Source of the DNA: Porphyromonas crevioricanis
GTDB lineage: Bacteria > Bacteroidota > Bacteroidia > Bacteroidales > Porphyromonadaceae
Assembly: GCF_900167225.1 (NCBI RefSeq)
Contig: NZ_FUXH01000001.1
Span: forward strand, 193,371 to 257,370
Direction: 5' to 3'
Length of the DNA: 64,000 nt
Shown here in pieces: positions 1-8,226 of the stretch (its first letter is position 1; each line of letters starts with the position of its first letter). A program made the position numbers and the translations under genes. The notes beneath the pieces were generated by a model. That model was not told the DNA's origin. It saw only the letters and a list, made by a program, of their open reading frames with translations, and ran no database searches.

Positions 1-1076
1 TGGATGGCATAGCGCACACAGGCTCCTCTGCTTTCCAACTCATCTGCCAGCTGTTTCACCTGATGCTGAGCCTGCGCCAAAGCCATACCGTAGCCGGGTA
101 CTATGATTACGCTATTAGCTGCTGCCAATATTTCTCCTGCATTTTTTTGAGTCGGTGCATCGGAGGAGCATTCTGCTGTTTGCTGAGAGACTTTCCCTTG
201 CTCTTGGGGCTTTATGCTGCTTTGTTTTGCTTTGGGTTTGTTCGATACTCCCATCAATATGCTCACCAAGCTGCGGTTCATAGCTCTACACATAATTTGC
301 GTGAGCAGCAGACCGGAAGCTCCAACAATGCCTCCTACGGCAACAAGGAATATATCCCCAATAGCCATACCGGCAATAGACCCGGCAACCCCAGATAAGG
401 AGTTGAGTAGGGAGATAGTGATAGGCATATCAGCCCCCCCTACACGAACGGAGAAGTATAAGCCAAACAAACCAGAGAAGATCACGCAACCCAAGATAAG
501 AATGGACATACTTCCATCCTGTGGAATTGCTTGAGAAAGCATGATAAAACTAAGTGTAACGACCAAAGACAAGATCGTAACGACAGAGTGGAAAGGCCAG
601 AAAATAGGCTTTTGCGGTAATAGTCGATGAAGTTTGCCTGCAGCCACCAAACTGCCGACCAACGTGATCATCCCAACCGCAATAGCGAGCATGGATGTAA
701 ACCGTATGAAGGGAATATAGCCATCAGATGCAGTATTGAAAATAAAGCCAATCATCGAAGCCGAAAGGATACCTACCAAGGCCGATGCCCCTCCACCCAA
801 TCCGTTGAAGAGGGCTACGAGTTGTGGCATCTGTATCATTTTGACTCTCTGTGCCATAACTCCGCCTATCAGAGCTCCCACAATCAGAGCTGGGTAGATA
901 GTCCAAGCACTCAATATATCACTATGGATGATTGTAAGAACAATGCCTACAAGCATAGCGAATGCAGAGATGGTATTCCCCATGACGGCTGTTTTCACTC
1001 GGCTCATCATGGCTATACCCAGAAGCACAGCCAAAGAGAGGATTGTGCTAATGATAACGACCGATGTGCTAATCAT
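1..1076 (-). CDS. pntB: NAD(P) transhydrogenase subunit beta, C-terminus cut by window edge
   Basis: Membrane and NADP(H)-binding subunit of the proton-translocating transhydrogenase, which moves hydride between NAD(H) and NADP(H) at the cytoplasmic membrane. Reading the minus strand from ATG at 1076-1074 gives an open frame to the window edge (358 codons) that begins with hydrophobic segments (MISTSVVIISTILSL). Near the edge comes the nucleotide-binding signature VIIVPGYGMALAQAQH, typical of PntB domain III. The rest of the NADP domain lies outside the window. The ATG overlaps the TGA of the upstream pntAB by four bases, so translation is probably coupled. No stop codon is present because the gene is incomplete here. 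Confidence 0.95.
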   Translation of the reverse strand, partial: MISTSVVIISTILSLAVLLGIAMMSRVKTAVMGNTISAFAMLVGIVLTIIHSDILSAWTIYPALIVGALIGGVMAQRVKMIQMPQLVALFNGLGGGASALVGILSASMIGFIFNTASDGYIPFIRFTSMLAIAVGMITLVGSLVAAGKLHRLLPQKPIFWPFHSVVTILSLVVTLSFIMLSQAIPQDGSMSILILGCVIFSGLFGLYFSVRVGGADMPITISLLNSLSGVAGSIAGMAIGDIFLVAVGGIVGASGLLLTQIMCRAMNRSLVSILMGVSNKPKAKQSSIKPQEQGKVSQQTAECSSDAPTQKNAGEILAAANSVIIVPGYGMALAQAQHQVKQLADELESRGACVRYAI

Positions 1077-1387
1077 GACTGTTTGTCTCCTTTCTTCTTC
1101 TTGTTGAACATCTGGAGCATCCTATGCGTGATGCCAAAGCCTCCGACCACGTTAATTGTAGCCAATATAATGGCTATGGTGCCGAACAACTGGGAAACGA
1201 AAAGATGGTTGCGCATTAACAGGGCTACCCCGGTAGCCGACAGAGCCCCCACGATAGTAACCCCGGAAAGAGCATTCATCCCGGACATGAGAGGTGTGTG
1301 TAGCAGACTCGGTACTGTTTTGATGATGAAATAGCCAACTATGGTGGCAATAACAAATACGGCTAATAATATCAGTGGATGTATCAT
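1073..1387 (-). CDS. pntAB: NAD(P) transhydrogenase subunit alpha part 2 (membrane part)
   Basis: Small membrane subunit of the split-type transhydrogenase. The 104-residue product has about three hydrophobic helices (LILLAVFVIATIVGYFIIK near residues 5-23, and two more to residue 85) and a basic cytoplasmic tail (KKKKGDKQS). This is the size and pattern of the PntA C-terminal domain when it is encoded separately, as in many Bacteroidota and Alphaproteobacteria. It sits between pntAA and pntB in the usual order and overlaps pntB by four bases. A 108-base gap containing a hairpin separates it from pntAA. Confidence 0.93.
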   Translation of the reverse strand: MIHPLILLAVFVIATIVGYFIIKTVPSLLHTPLMSGMNALSGVTIVGALSATGVALLMRNHLFVSQLFGTIAIILATINVVGGFGITHRMLQMFNKKKKGDKQS

Positions 1388-1421
1388 CGTTTCTTTTTCT
1401 TTTTTCTGGACATAAAGCTCA

Positions 1422-1464
1422 AAGGGTGGTCGCCGAGTTTTTCAATTCCACGGTGGCCACCCTT
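1422..1464 (-). other. Hairpin between pntAA and pntAB
   Basis: Inverted repeat with 8-bp perfect outer arms (AAGGGTGG at 1422-1429, CCACCCTT at 1457-1464), extended inward by imperfect GC pairing. On the coding (minus) strand it is not followed directly by a T-run, so it is more likely an mRNA stability or processing structure than a terminator. The role is inferred; the arms are read directly. Confidence 0.55.
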
Positions 1465-1495
1465 CGGTTATGAGTTAATATTTCGTTGATCTATA

Positions 1496-2653
1496 TCAGA
1501 TTCCCATTGCCTCACGAGCCCCAGCGTGCACCAACTCTCCGTCTATGCAAACAAGGCTTTTGGCAATTACTTCGTCATTTCTGTCAAGAACTACCTGGCC
1601 ATCTTTTACCAGATATTTTACCAAGTTGTAGAGGTTGTTCGAGAACATCCAAGTAGAGCTTGTAGGTAACAAGCCAGGGATATTCTTGACTCCCATAAGG
1701 GTTACATCGTGCTTCACTACGATGTCTCCAGCCGGAGTCAGAGCACAGTTACCTCCTTGGTCGATAGAGATATCCACAATTACCGATCCTCGTTTCATAC
1801 CTTTGACCATTTCCTCTGTGATAATGACCGGAGCAATCTTGCCAGGGATAAGAGCTGAGCAGAAGACAATATCCATCTCCTGTATCGCTGCTGTGAGGGC
1901 TTTTCTTTCGCGCTCCAGTACATCATCGGGCAGTTTGTTGGCATAGCCACCCTCTGCGATGGCCAGTTCGGCGGGTACTGTGGTGTCGATGACTTTGGCT
2001 CCAAGGCTTTGTGCCTGTTCAGCTGCTGCCGGACGTATATCGGCTGCATAGGTGATGGCTCCCAATCGTTTGGCTGTGGCCAGGGCTTGCAAACCTGCCA
2101 CACCTACTCCGATAACCATAACCTTGGCTGCATCTATCTTGCCCACTGCGGTAAACATCTGCGGCAAGAAACTGGTCACACGGTCTGCGGCCATGATAAT
2201 CCCTTTGTAGCCTGCACAAGTACTCATAGAGGTCAAGGCGTCGAGGTTTTGGGCTCTGGAGATACGGGGGATCCCATCCAAAGTGATAGCTGTTACTCCC
2301 TTGTTGGCAAGATTTTTTACCATCTCGTGGTTGACAGGAGAAGCTGGGTGGATAAAGGTGATCAAATACTGACCCTTGTGCATCATGTCTACCTCGTGTT
2401 TCCCGACCTTCTCATTGAAAAGAGGTTCTTTAACCTTAAGGATCATTTCAGCCTCGTTGTAGATTTCTTCGGGCTTGTCTATCATACGGGCTCCGGCTTT
2501 GGTATAGTCCTCATCTCGATAGAGGGCTGCATCTCCGGCTCCTCGCTCTACAAGTACAGTAAATCCGTCTTGAACCAACTTTGCCACTGTCTCCGGAGTG
2601 GATGCCACACGAGCTTCGTCGTGCATAATCTCCTTGGGAATACCAATAATCAT
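1496..2653 (-). CDS. pntAA: NAD(P) transhydrogenase subunit alpha part 1 (NAD-binding)
   Basis: Soluble NAD(H)-binding subunit of transhydrogenase, related to alanine dehydrogenase. The 385 residues start with the family motif MIIGIPKEIMHDEARVA. They contain the RAQ loop (R133-A-Q-N-L-D138) and a Rossmann glycine motif (VIGVGVAGLQA, G182-G187). The length fits a protein that stops before the membrane helices, which are encoded by the next gene. First gene of the pntAA-pntAB-pntB operon. A TATATTTG -7 box lies about 75 bases upstream. Alanine dehydrogenase is the alternative, but the two following transhydrogenase genes decide the call. Confidence 0.95.
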   Translation of the reverse strand: MIIGIPKEIMHDEARVASTPETVAKLVQDGFTVLVERGAGDAALYRDEDYTKAGARMIDKPEEIYNEAEMILKVKEPLFNEKVGKHEVDMMHKGQYLITFIHPASPVNHEMVKNLANKGVTAITLDGIPRISRAQNLDALTSMSTCAGYKGIIMAADRVTSFLPQMFTAVGKIDAAKVMVIGVGVAGLQALATAKRLGAITYAADIRPAAAEQAQSLGAKVIDTTVPAELAIAEGGYANKLPDDVLERERKALTAAIQEMDIVFCSALIPGKIAPVIITEEMVKGMKRGSVIVDISIDQGGNCALTPAGDIVVKHDVTLMGVKNIPGLLPTSSTWMFSNNLYNLVKYLVKDGQVVLDRNDEVIAKSLVCIDGELVHAGAREAMGI

Positions 2654-2728
2654 GTCTTTTTGTTGTTTGAGTTTGTATGTTGCGAAATCTTAGGTCTGCC
2701 TAAAGATTTCTTTTTGCTTAAAACTTCG

Positions 2729-2736
2729 CAAATATA
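2729..2736 (-). promoter_or_regulatory. -7 promoter element for pntAA
   Basis: Minus-strand TATATTTG matches the Bacteroidota -7 consensus TAnnTTTG and predicts a leader of about 70 bases before the pntAA start. I see no clear TTG -33 box at the usual distance. Confidence 0.5.
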
Positions 2737-2769
2737 AGAAGTATAATGGTAGGATTTGCGACTTTCCTG

Positions 2770-4131
2770 CTAATTTTTGATACTGTGGAATGAAAGAGGG
2801 TATACTACTGGTCGGGTGGGGCTCAGTACCCCATCATGGTAGGCCAAAGAGCCGTTTACATAGGTACGTCTGACACTGTGGGAAAAGGAATAGCCATCAA
2901 AGGGAGACCAGCCACATTTCGATAGAACTCGGCCGTCCTGCACCAAAAGAGGACGATGAGGATCTACCAATACAAGGTCTGCCCGATAACCCGGCCTGAT
3001 GTAGCCACGATCGGGAATGCCAAATAGCTCTGCCGGCTGATGGGCCATTTTGCTTACAACTTGTTCCAGACTGAACTCTCCCATTCGGCTCAACTCCAGC
3101 ATAAGCAGCAGAGAATGTTCTACCAATGGCCCCCCACTGGCCGCTGTGAGTACGTTGCCTTCTTTCTCTGTCAGTAGATGTGGGGCATGGTCTGTTGCAA
3201 CAATATCTATGCATCCGTTGCGTACTGCTTGCCGAAGAGCTGCTCTATCGGAAGCGGCCTTGATGGCAGGGTTCCACTTTATTCTGTTGCCCAAGAGGGC
3301 GTAATCACTGTCACTGAACCAAAGATGATGCACACAAACTTCTGCCGTAATTCGCTTCTGACTCAGAGGTAAATCGGAGCGGAAGAGCCCCAGTTCTCGA
3401 GCCGTGGATATGTGCAAAATGTGGAGTCGCGCATTTGTCTTATCGGCCAATTCGACAGCTTCGGAGGAGGAGCGATAGCAAGCCTCTTCCGACCGTATAA
3501 GCGGATGAAAATGAATATCCAGATTTTTGCCAAATTTCTCCGTATAATAGGCCTTATTGGATTGTATAATGTTCTCTTGTTCACAGTGTGTAGCTATTAG
3601 CAGATCTGTTTCTCCAAATATCCTTCTGAGTGTTTCTTTGTTGTCTACCAGCATATTTCCGGTAGAAGCACCGAGGAAGAGCTTTAGCCCCGGCACCGTA
3701 TGTTTGTCTACTCGCTTTATCTCGTCTATGTTGTCGTTCGTTCCACCGAAGAAAAAACCATAGTTCCCCCACGAGCATTCAGCCGCTCTCTCCTTTTTGG
3801 CCTGCCAAGCCTCCAGTGTAACGGTGGGGGGCTTGGTGTTCGGCATATCCATAAAAGACGTTATTCCTCCAGCTATAGCTGCCCGGCTTTCACTATAGAG
3901 GTCGGCTTTGTGAGTTAGCCCTGGGTCACGAAAATGTACCTGATCGTCAATACAACCGGGGAGCAAATACAGCCCTTGGCAGTTTACGACTTCATCTGCA
4001 ATAGATCGCAAATGTTCTTCCTTTTCCGGTTCATAGAGGACAGCCTTGATGTCCGATCCTTCTATCAATACTGAGCCTCTCAGTCTTTGTCCCTCATTTA
4101 TGATAAGAGCATCGGAGAGCAGGGTTTTCAT
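2770..4131 (-). CDS. pyrC: Dihydroorotase, class I-like
   Basis: Cyclises carbamoyl-aspartate to dihydroorotate in pyrimidine synthesis; an amidohydrolase-superfamily metalloenzyme. The 453-residue protein has the entry motif [11 protein letters not shown], in which the usual first histidine of HxH is Q64 and the second is H66. Other expected ligands are present: H182 in ATHCEQ, H240 in LHILHIS, and D314 in VATDHAPH. The substrate-binding stretch [10 protein letters not shown] is conserved. I recall QVH at this position in other Bacteroidota dihydroorotases, so it may be a lineage trait rather than a defect. Its ATG overlaps the stop of the upstream glycosyltransferase by four bases, so the two are cotranscribed. 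Confidence 0.92.
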   Translation of the reverse strand: MKTLLSDALIINEGQRLRGSVLIEGSDIKAVLYEPEKEEHLRSIADEVVNCQGLYLLPGCIDDQVHFRDPGLTHKADLYSESRAAIAGGITSFMDMPNTKPPTVTLEAWQAKKERAAECSWGNYGFFFGGTNDNIDEIKRVDKHTVPGLKLFLGASTGNMLVDNKETLRRIFGETDLLIATHCEQENIIQSNKAYYTEKFGKNLDIHFHPLIRSEEACYRSSSEAVELADKTNARLHILHISTARELGLFRSDLPLSQKRITAEVCVHHLWFSDSDYALLGNRIKWNPAIKAASDRAALRQAVRNGCIDIVATDHAPHLLTEKEGNVLTAASGGPLVEHSLLLMLELSRMGEFSLEQVVSKMAHQPAELFGIPDRGYIRPGYRADLVLVDPHRPLLVQDGRVLSKCGWSPFDGYSFSHSVRRTYVNGSLAYHDGVLSPTRPVVYPLSFHSIKN

Positions 4132-4880
4132 CTTTCAGTTCCTTTCTTTTTGGGGAAGCCTTTGAATAAATGCCAATACCTCAACTTCAAAACACCTAAG
4201 AAAGCTTCTCCAAAGATGGATGAATTCATCTTGGATGTCCCCAATACTCTATTGGTAAATGTGATAGGGACTTCCTTGATTTTGTACTTCATGCAATGAG
4301 CTGTGTATTTCATTTCTATTTGGAAGGCATAGCCTTTGAAGTGTATCGAATCCAAGTCGATCGAATTCAAGACTTCTCGTTTGTAGCAAACAAATCCGGC
4401 GGTTGTATCCCGAACATTCATCCAAGTGATAAGACGCACGTACACGGAGGCGAAGTAGGACATCAAAATCCGTCCCAAAGGCCAGTTGTCTACTCTCCCT
4501 CCACGGATATAACGAGATCCTACGGAGACGTCTGCACCTTCTTGCGAACAGGCTTGGTACAGCTCCAGTAGCTTGTCTACAGGATGACTGAAATCACAGT
4601 CCATCTCAAAAATATAGTCGTAACCTTTCTCCAAAGACCATTTGAAGCCGGCAATGTAGGCTGTTCCTAATCCCTGTTTGCCTGAGCGTTCGATCATATG
4701 CACTCGAGATGGGTAGTCCTGCTGTTTTTGTCGTACGATGTCTGCGGTTCCATCCGGAGAATTGTCATCCACAACAAGAAGATCGAATTTATGAGGCAGG
4801 GACATTACCTTGTCGATCATAGAAGCGATGTTTTCTCGCTCATTGTAGGTCGGGATAATTACAATGCTATCCATTGGCAA
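4128..4880 (-). CDS. Polyprenol-phosphate glycosyltransferase, family 2 (DPM1-like)
   Basis: Probably transfers a sugar from a nucleotide donor to a polyprenyl phosphate at the inner face of the cytoplasmic membrane. The 250-residue protein has the GT-A fold start ([12 protein letters not shown]), the donor-binding DDNSPDGT (38-45), and the metal motif [10 protein letters not shown] with D94 and D96. It resembles dolichol-phosphate mannose synthase and lacks C-terminal membrane helices, so it is the soluble, membrane-associated subtype. M3 (MDSIVIIP) is an equally plausible start. It is translationally coupled to pyrC, a pairing with no obvious functional link. The exact sugar cannot be read from sequence. 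Confidence 0.85.
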   Translation of the reverse strand: MPMDSIVIIPTYNERENIASMIDKVMSLPHKFDLLVVDDNSPDGTADIVRQKQQDYPSRVHMIERSGKQGLGTAYIAGFKWSLEKGYDYIFEMDCDFSHPVDKLLELYQACSQEGADVSVGSRYIRGGRVDNWPLGRILMSYFASVYVRLITWMNVRDTTAGFVCYKREVLNSIDLDSIHFKGYAFQIEMKYTAHCMKYKIKEVPITFTNRVLGTSKMNSSIFGEAFLGVLKLRYWHLFKGFPKKKGTER

Positions 4881-5188
4881 AATTCTGTCATACGAAACTG
4901 TGCTTGAGAGACCAAGAGCGTGGAAAATCTTTCACACAAAGCCCTTGCAGATTTTCCTCGAGATTTGAAAGTCAAAACCAAGACTCGAAGGAGAGTCAAG
5001 GTACGAGCTCAACCTCTAATTGTCGGTAATACTGCATACCTCACTGCGCAACATGTTTCAAATGCGTTATTATTGAGGCAAATGTATGCAAAACCCTTTA
5101 TACATAGTTCAATTTGGAAAAGAGAGCACGAGAGATAGGTCTCGGTCTTTGCAAGTCGATAGATTGACTGAAATAAGAGTCAGAAATG
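4881..5188. other. Divergent intergenic region before the sulfur cluster
   Basis: Gene-free stretch between the minus-strand glycosyltransferase and the plus-strand Crp/Fnr gene. A minus-strand TACATTTG (5086-5079) could be a -7 box for the glycosyltransferase, but no -33 element is well placed. An upstream extension of the Crp frame exists here but does not look like family sequence. I see no RNA gene or repeat. Confidence 0.4.
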
Positions 5189-5217
5189 TTGAGGTTGGTG
5201 GGGTTTTCGTAAGTTTG
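5189..5217 (+). promoter_or_regulatory. Candidate promoter of the Crp/Fnr gene
   Basis: TTG at 5189-5191 and TAAGTTTG at 5210-5217 fit the Bacteroidota -33/-7 pattern with an 18-base spacer. The -7 box ends only six bases before the chosen ATG (5224), so transcription from it would give a leaderless or nearly leaderless mRNA. Either that is real, or the true promoter lies further upstream. Confidence 0.4.
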
Positions 5218-5223
5218 TCTATC

Positions 5224-5847
5224 ATGAAAGAATTGGAACAGGTAAGCGAATTTCGTTCATCTCCTGAGCTGGTAGAGAAGCTCTATAAATACAGCATCCT
5301 CAAAACTTATGAAGCCGGTAGCGTTATCCTCAATGAGAATGCCTATATACGCTCTATCCCTATCGTAACTCGTGGAGTAATGCGGGTAATTCGTACGGAA
5401 GAGGATGGGCGAGAGATTTTGTTGTACTATATCAAGGCAGGGGAGAGTTGTATTATGTCTTTTCTTGGAGGGCTACACAACGAAACGAGTAAGGTCAGGG
5501 TAGAAGTGGAGGATGATGCAGAGATCCTTTTTCTTCCGATGGACAAGGTCTCGCTTTTTATGAAAGAGCATCCCGAGTGGCTCAACTACATCTTTCGATC
5601 TTATCACAAGCGTTTTGAGGAATTGTTGGAGACGATCAATGCTATTGCTTTTAAGAAAGTGGATGAGCGTATGTTATCTCTCCTTCGGAAGAAATCCGAA
5701 CTTACCGGCTCATCTACCATTCAGATCACACATGAGCAATTGGCAACAGAACTGGGTACGGCACGAGCTGTTGTCTCCAGGTTGCTCAAACAGCTGGAAG
5801 AAGCTGGTCAGGTTCGTCTTGGGCGTAACAAAATCTCTCTTATGTAA
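5224..5847 (+). CDS. Crp/Fnr family transcriptional regulator of the sulfur cluster
   Basis: Predicted transcription factor of 207 residues: an N-terminal cyclic-nucleotide-binding-like beta barrel (about 15-125), a long dimer helix, and a C-terminal winged helix (ITHEQLATELGTARAVVSRLLKQLEEAGQV). The open frame continues upstream to 5086, but only from MKELEQ does it align with the family, so I place the start at 5224. It has a single cysteine, C76 (AGESCIMSF), in the effector-domain barrel; there is no Fnr-type iron-sulfur cysteine set. It heads a cluster with a TauE exporter, a CstB-like enzyme and a rhodanese. It therefore probably senses reactive sulfur and acts at the duplicated sites before the next two genes. 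That role is inferred from position. Confidence 0.88.
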   Translation: MKELEQVSEFRSSPELVEKLYKYSILKTYEAGSVILNENAYIRSIPIVTRGVMRVIRTEEDGREILLYYIKAGESCIMSFLGGLHNETSKVRVEVEDDAEILFLPMDKVSLFMKEHPEWLNYIFRSYHKRFEELLETINAIAFKKVDERMLSLLRKKSELTGSSTIQITHEQLATELGTARAVVSRLLKQLEEAGQVRLGRNKISLM

Positions 5848-5887
5848 CCAAAGTAGCTGTACGAGTCTCGGGAGAAGAAGACCTTTG
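5843..5887 (+). promoter_or_regulatory. Operator/promoter block before tauE (copy 1 of 2)
   Basis: Contains GTAACnAAAGTAGCTGTAC (5844-5862) followed by CTTTGTG starting at 5883. The second copy, before the cstB-like gene, has the same two elements at exactly the same 40-base offset. GACCTTTG (5880-5887) is a weakened -7 box (TA replaced by GA), with no TTG at -33. The conserved 19-mer covers the -33 region, as expected for an activator-dependent promoter. The ends GTA/TAC form a weak dyad. Binding by the Crp/Fnr protein is inference. Confidence 0.6.
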
Positions 5888-5912
5888 TGCTATTATTTAA
5901 TCCCGAGGATTT

Positions 5913-6710
5913 ATGTACATAGCAGGTTATTTAGCTTCTGTCTTTATTGGGGTTGCTCTTGGTCTGATCGGAGGAGGTGGTAGTATACTTACCGTGCCCG
6001 TATTGGTCTATCTGATGGGAGTAGACCCCATGTTGGCCACGGCCTATTCGCTTTTCATTGTTGGGATAACCAGTGCAGTAGGGAGTGTCTCTTATTTCCG
6101 TCTTAATTTGGTAAATATTCGTACTGCAGCTGTCTTTGGCTTCCCTTCCATTGTGGCAGTGTTTCTTACCAGAGCCTACTTGGTCCCTGCTATTCCGTAT
6201 GAGGTCTTTCGTATCAATGGCTTTTTAGTTACACGGGGGATGCTGTTGATGCTGCTCTTTGCTGTCATGATGCTTGTGACTTCTTTGAGTATGATCCGAA
6301 CAGAGAAAGACAAACCGAAAGCAGAAACTAATAGAAGTCATTTCAACTATGGACTTATTCTACTCGAAGGAACTATAGTTGGTACTCTCACCGGCCTTGT
6401 TGGAGCCGGTGGTGGCTTTTTGGTCATTCCGGCTTTGCTTGTTCTTGGCAAACTTCCCATGAAAGAGGCGGTTGGGACATCTTTAATCATCATTTCTGCC
6501 AAATCCCTTATTGGTGTACTTGGGGAGCAAGGGATTGCCTATTGGAATTGGAGCCTTCTTTTGTTAGTTACGGTATTTGCTTCTGTGGGCATTTATTTTG
6601 GTATAATACTTTCCAAGAGAATTGACAGCAATAAATTGAAACCGCTCTTTGGTTGGTTTGTCTTGGCGATGGGAGTATACATCATTTTTAGGGAAGTAAT
6701 CGGTATATGA
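5913..6710 (+). CDS. Sulfite exporter TauE/SafE family membrane protein
   Basis: Integral membrane protein of 265 residues with about eight hydrophobic segments. It is built as two related halves, each with a glycine-rich turn (GLIGGGGSILTVPVL near residue 16, GLVGAGGGFLVIPALL near residue 160), the hallmark of the TauE/SafE family. Members export sulfite or other sulfur anions across the cytoplasmic membrane. In the staphylococcal cst operon, a TauE protein accompanies the persulfide dioxygenase CstB, whose product is an oxidised sulfur anion; the same partnership is seen here. The gene has its own operator/promoter block rather than being simply cotranscribed with the regulator. Confidence 0.88.
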   Translation: MYIAGYLASVFIGVALGLIGGGGSILTVPVLVYLMGVDPMLATAYSLFIVGITSAVGSVSYFRLNLVNIRTAAVFGFPSIVAVFLTRAYLVPAIPYEVFRINGFLVTRGMLLMLLFAVMMLVTSLSMIRTEKDKPKAETNRSHFNYGLILLEGTIVGTLTGLVGAGGGFLVIPALLVLGKLPMKEAVGTSLIIISAKSLIGVLGEQGIAYWNWSLLLLVTVFASVGIYFGIILSKRIDSNKLKPLFGWFVLAMGVYIIFREVIGI

Positions 6711-6728
6711 TTTCGATTTCCCCATTTG

Positions 6729-6773
6729 TGTAACAAAAGTAGCTGTACAGCTAATTGCTTTGGTGGATCTTTG
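6729..6773 (+). promoter_or_regulatory. Operator/promoter block before the cstB-like gene (copy 2 of 2)
   Basis: Second copy of the block at 5843-5887: GTAACAAAAGTAGCTGTAC at 6730-6748 and CTTTGTG starting at 6769, again 40 bases apart. The DNA between the elements differs completely from copy 1, so conservation is limited to the two short motifs. GATCTTTG (6766-6773) would serve as the -7 box, giving a leader of about 30 bases. Confidence 0.6.
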
Positions 6774-6810
6774 TGTTCAGAAAAAATAGACATCAAAATA
6801 TTTAGAACGG

Positions 6811-8226
6811 ATGAAAGTAGAACAGATTTATACCGGTTGTTTGGCTCAAGGAGCTTATTACATTTCCTCGGAAGGAGAAGCAGCCATTATAGACCCTTTG
6901 CGTGATACGAAGCCTTATTTAGATAGGCTTGCGCATGATGCCGTGCAGCTTAAATATATCTTCGAGACACATTTTCATGCAGATTTTGTGAGTGGGCATC
7001 TTGACTTGAGTCATGACACTGGAGCACAGATCGTTTATGGCCCCACTGCCAAGCCTGGTTTTGAAGCTATTGTCGCTGAGGATAATCAAATTTTCAAAGT
7101 AGGGAAGGTTTCAATTCGCGTGATTCATACACCCGGACATACGATGGAGAGCTCTTGCTTTTTGCTCACGGATGAGGAAGGGCATGAACACGCCCTTTTT
7201 AGTGGTGATACACTCTTTTTGGGAGACGTGGGACGCCCTGATTTGGCACAAAAAGCAGCCAATTTGACCAAAGAAGAGCTGGCAGGTCTGCTCTATGATA
7301 GCCTCTACAACAAGATATTGCCTCTTGCGGATGACATTGTTATCTATCCGGCACATGGAGCTGGATCTGCTTGTGGAAAAAATATGATGAAAGAGACGGT
7401 GGACACTCTTGGCAATCAAAAGCGTGTAAACTATGCTTTCAACCAACCTTCTCGAGAGGCTTTCATCGCTTCTGTGATTGATGGGCTACTACCCCCTCCG
7501 GCTTATTTTGGAGGGAATGTAGCAATGAATAAACTTGGTTATGACCATTTTGAAAAGGTACTTGGTCGCAGTCTTGAGGCTCTCTCTCCGGACGAGTTTG
7601 AGAGTAAAGCAAAGTTGTTTGGAGCATTGATACTTGATACCAGAGCTATAGAGGATTTTGCTTCGGCATTTATTCCTCAATCTGTGAACATTGGAGTAGA
7701 TGGTGATTTTGCGCCTTGGGCTGGGGCTATGATCATAGATGTGCAGCAACCTATTCTTATTGTTGCGGATCCGGGTCGAGAAGAGGAAGTTATTACTCGA
7801 TTGGGGCGTGTAGGCTTCGATCATGTATTGGGCTATCTTGGCAGAGGCTTTGAGAGCTGGCTTGCTTCTGGCAAGCAGATCGATAGGGTAGAGCGTATCT
7901 CTGCCGAGCAGTTTGCCCACACAGTTGATTTAGGCATTGATCTTGTGATAGATGTACGCAAAGAGAGCGAGTTCCTTTCTGAGCACGTAGAGGGAGCTGA
8001 CAATAAGCCTCTGGATTACATCAATGACTGGATTGGCAAGTTACCACGAGACAGACACTTCTATCTGCATTGTGCCGGTGGTTATCGCAGTATGATTGCT
8101 GCAAGCATTTTGCAAGCACGAGGTTATCGCAATTTTACGGACATAATCGGAGGCTTTTCCGCTATTGCTCAGACCAATATTTCTAAAACTGATTTTGTAT
8201 GTCAAAGCAGAGTATCAAAAAAATAG
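6811..8226 (+). CDS. CstB-like persulfide dioxygenase-sulfurtransferase (MBL fold plus two rhodanese domains)
   Basis: Probable iron-dependent persulfide dioxygenase fused to sulfurtransferase domains. Residues 1-245 are a metallo-beta-lactamase fold with THFHADF (H54, H56, D58), PGHTMES (H110), SGDTLFLGD (D133) and YPAHGAG (H182), the ligand set of ETHE1/CstB enzymes. Residues 260-355 form a rhodanese-like domain without a catalytic cysteine (IVADPGREEE). Residues 365-465 form a second one with C421 in LHCAGGYRS. This MBL, dead rhodanese, active rhodanese order is that of staphylococcal CstB, which oxidises persulfides and moves sulfur on to form thiosulfate. The next gene overlaps its last 28 bases. 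Confidence 0.88.
   Translation: MKVEQIYTGCLAQGAYYISSEGEAAIIDPLRDTKPYLDRLAHDAVQLKYIFETHFHADFVSGHLDLSHDTGAQIVYGPTAKPGFEAIVAEDNQIFKVGKVSIRVIHTPGHTMESSCFLLTDEEGHEHALFSGDTLFLGDVGRPDLAQKAANLTKEELAGLLYDSLYNKILPLADDIVIYPAHGAGSACGKNMMKETVDTLGNQKRVNYAFNQPSREAFIASVIDGLLPPPAYFGGNVAMNKLGYDHFEKVLGRSLEALSPDEFESKAKLFGALILDTRAIEDFASAFIPQSVNIGVDGDFAPWAGAMIIDVQQPILIVADPGREEEVITRLGRVGFDHVLGYLGRGFESWLASGKQIDRVERISAEQFAHTVDLGIDLVIDVRKESEFLSEHVEGADNKPLDYINDWIGKLPRDRHFYLHCAGGYRSMIAASILQARGYRNFTDIIGGFSAIAQTNISKTDFVCQSRVSKK

Noticed and set aside
627-1334. 235-codon plus-strand frame across pntB/pntAB
   Set aside because: Crosses two conserved minus-strand genes, histidine- and cysteine-rich nonsense.
2009-2737. 242-codon frame opposite pntAA
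   Set aside because: Shadow of pntAA; composition is not protein-like.
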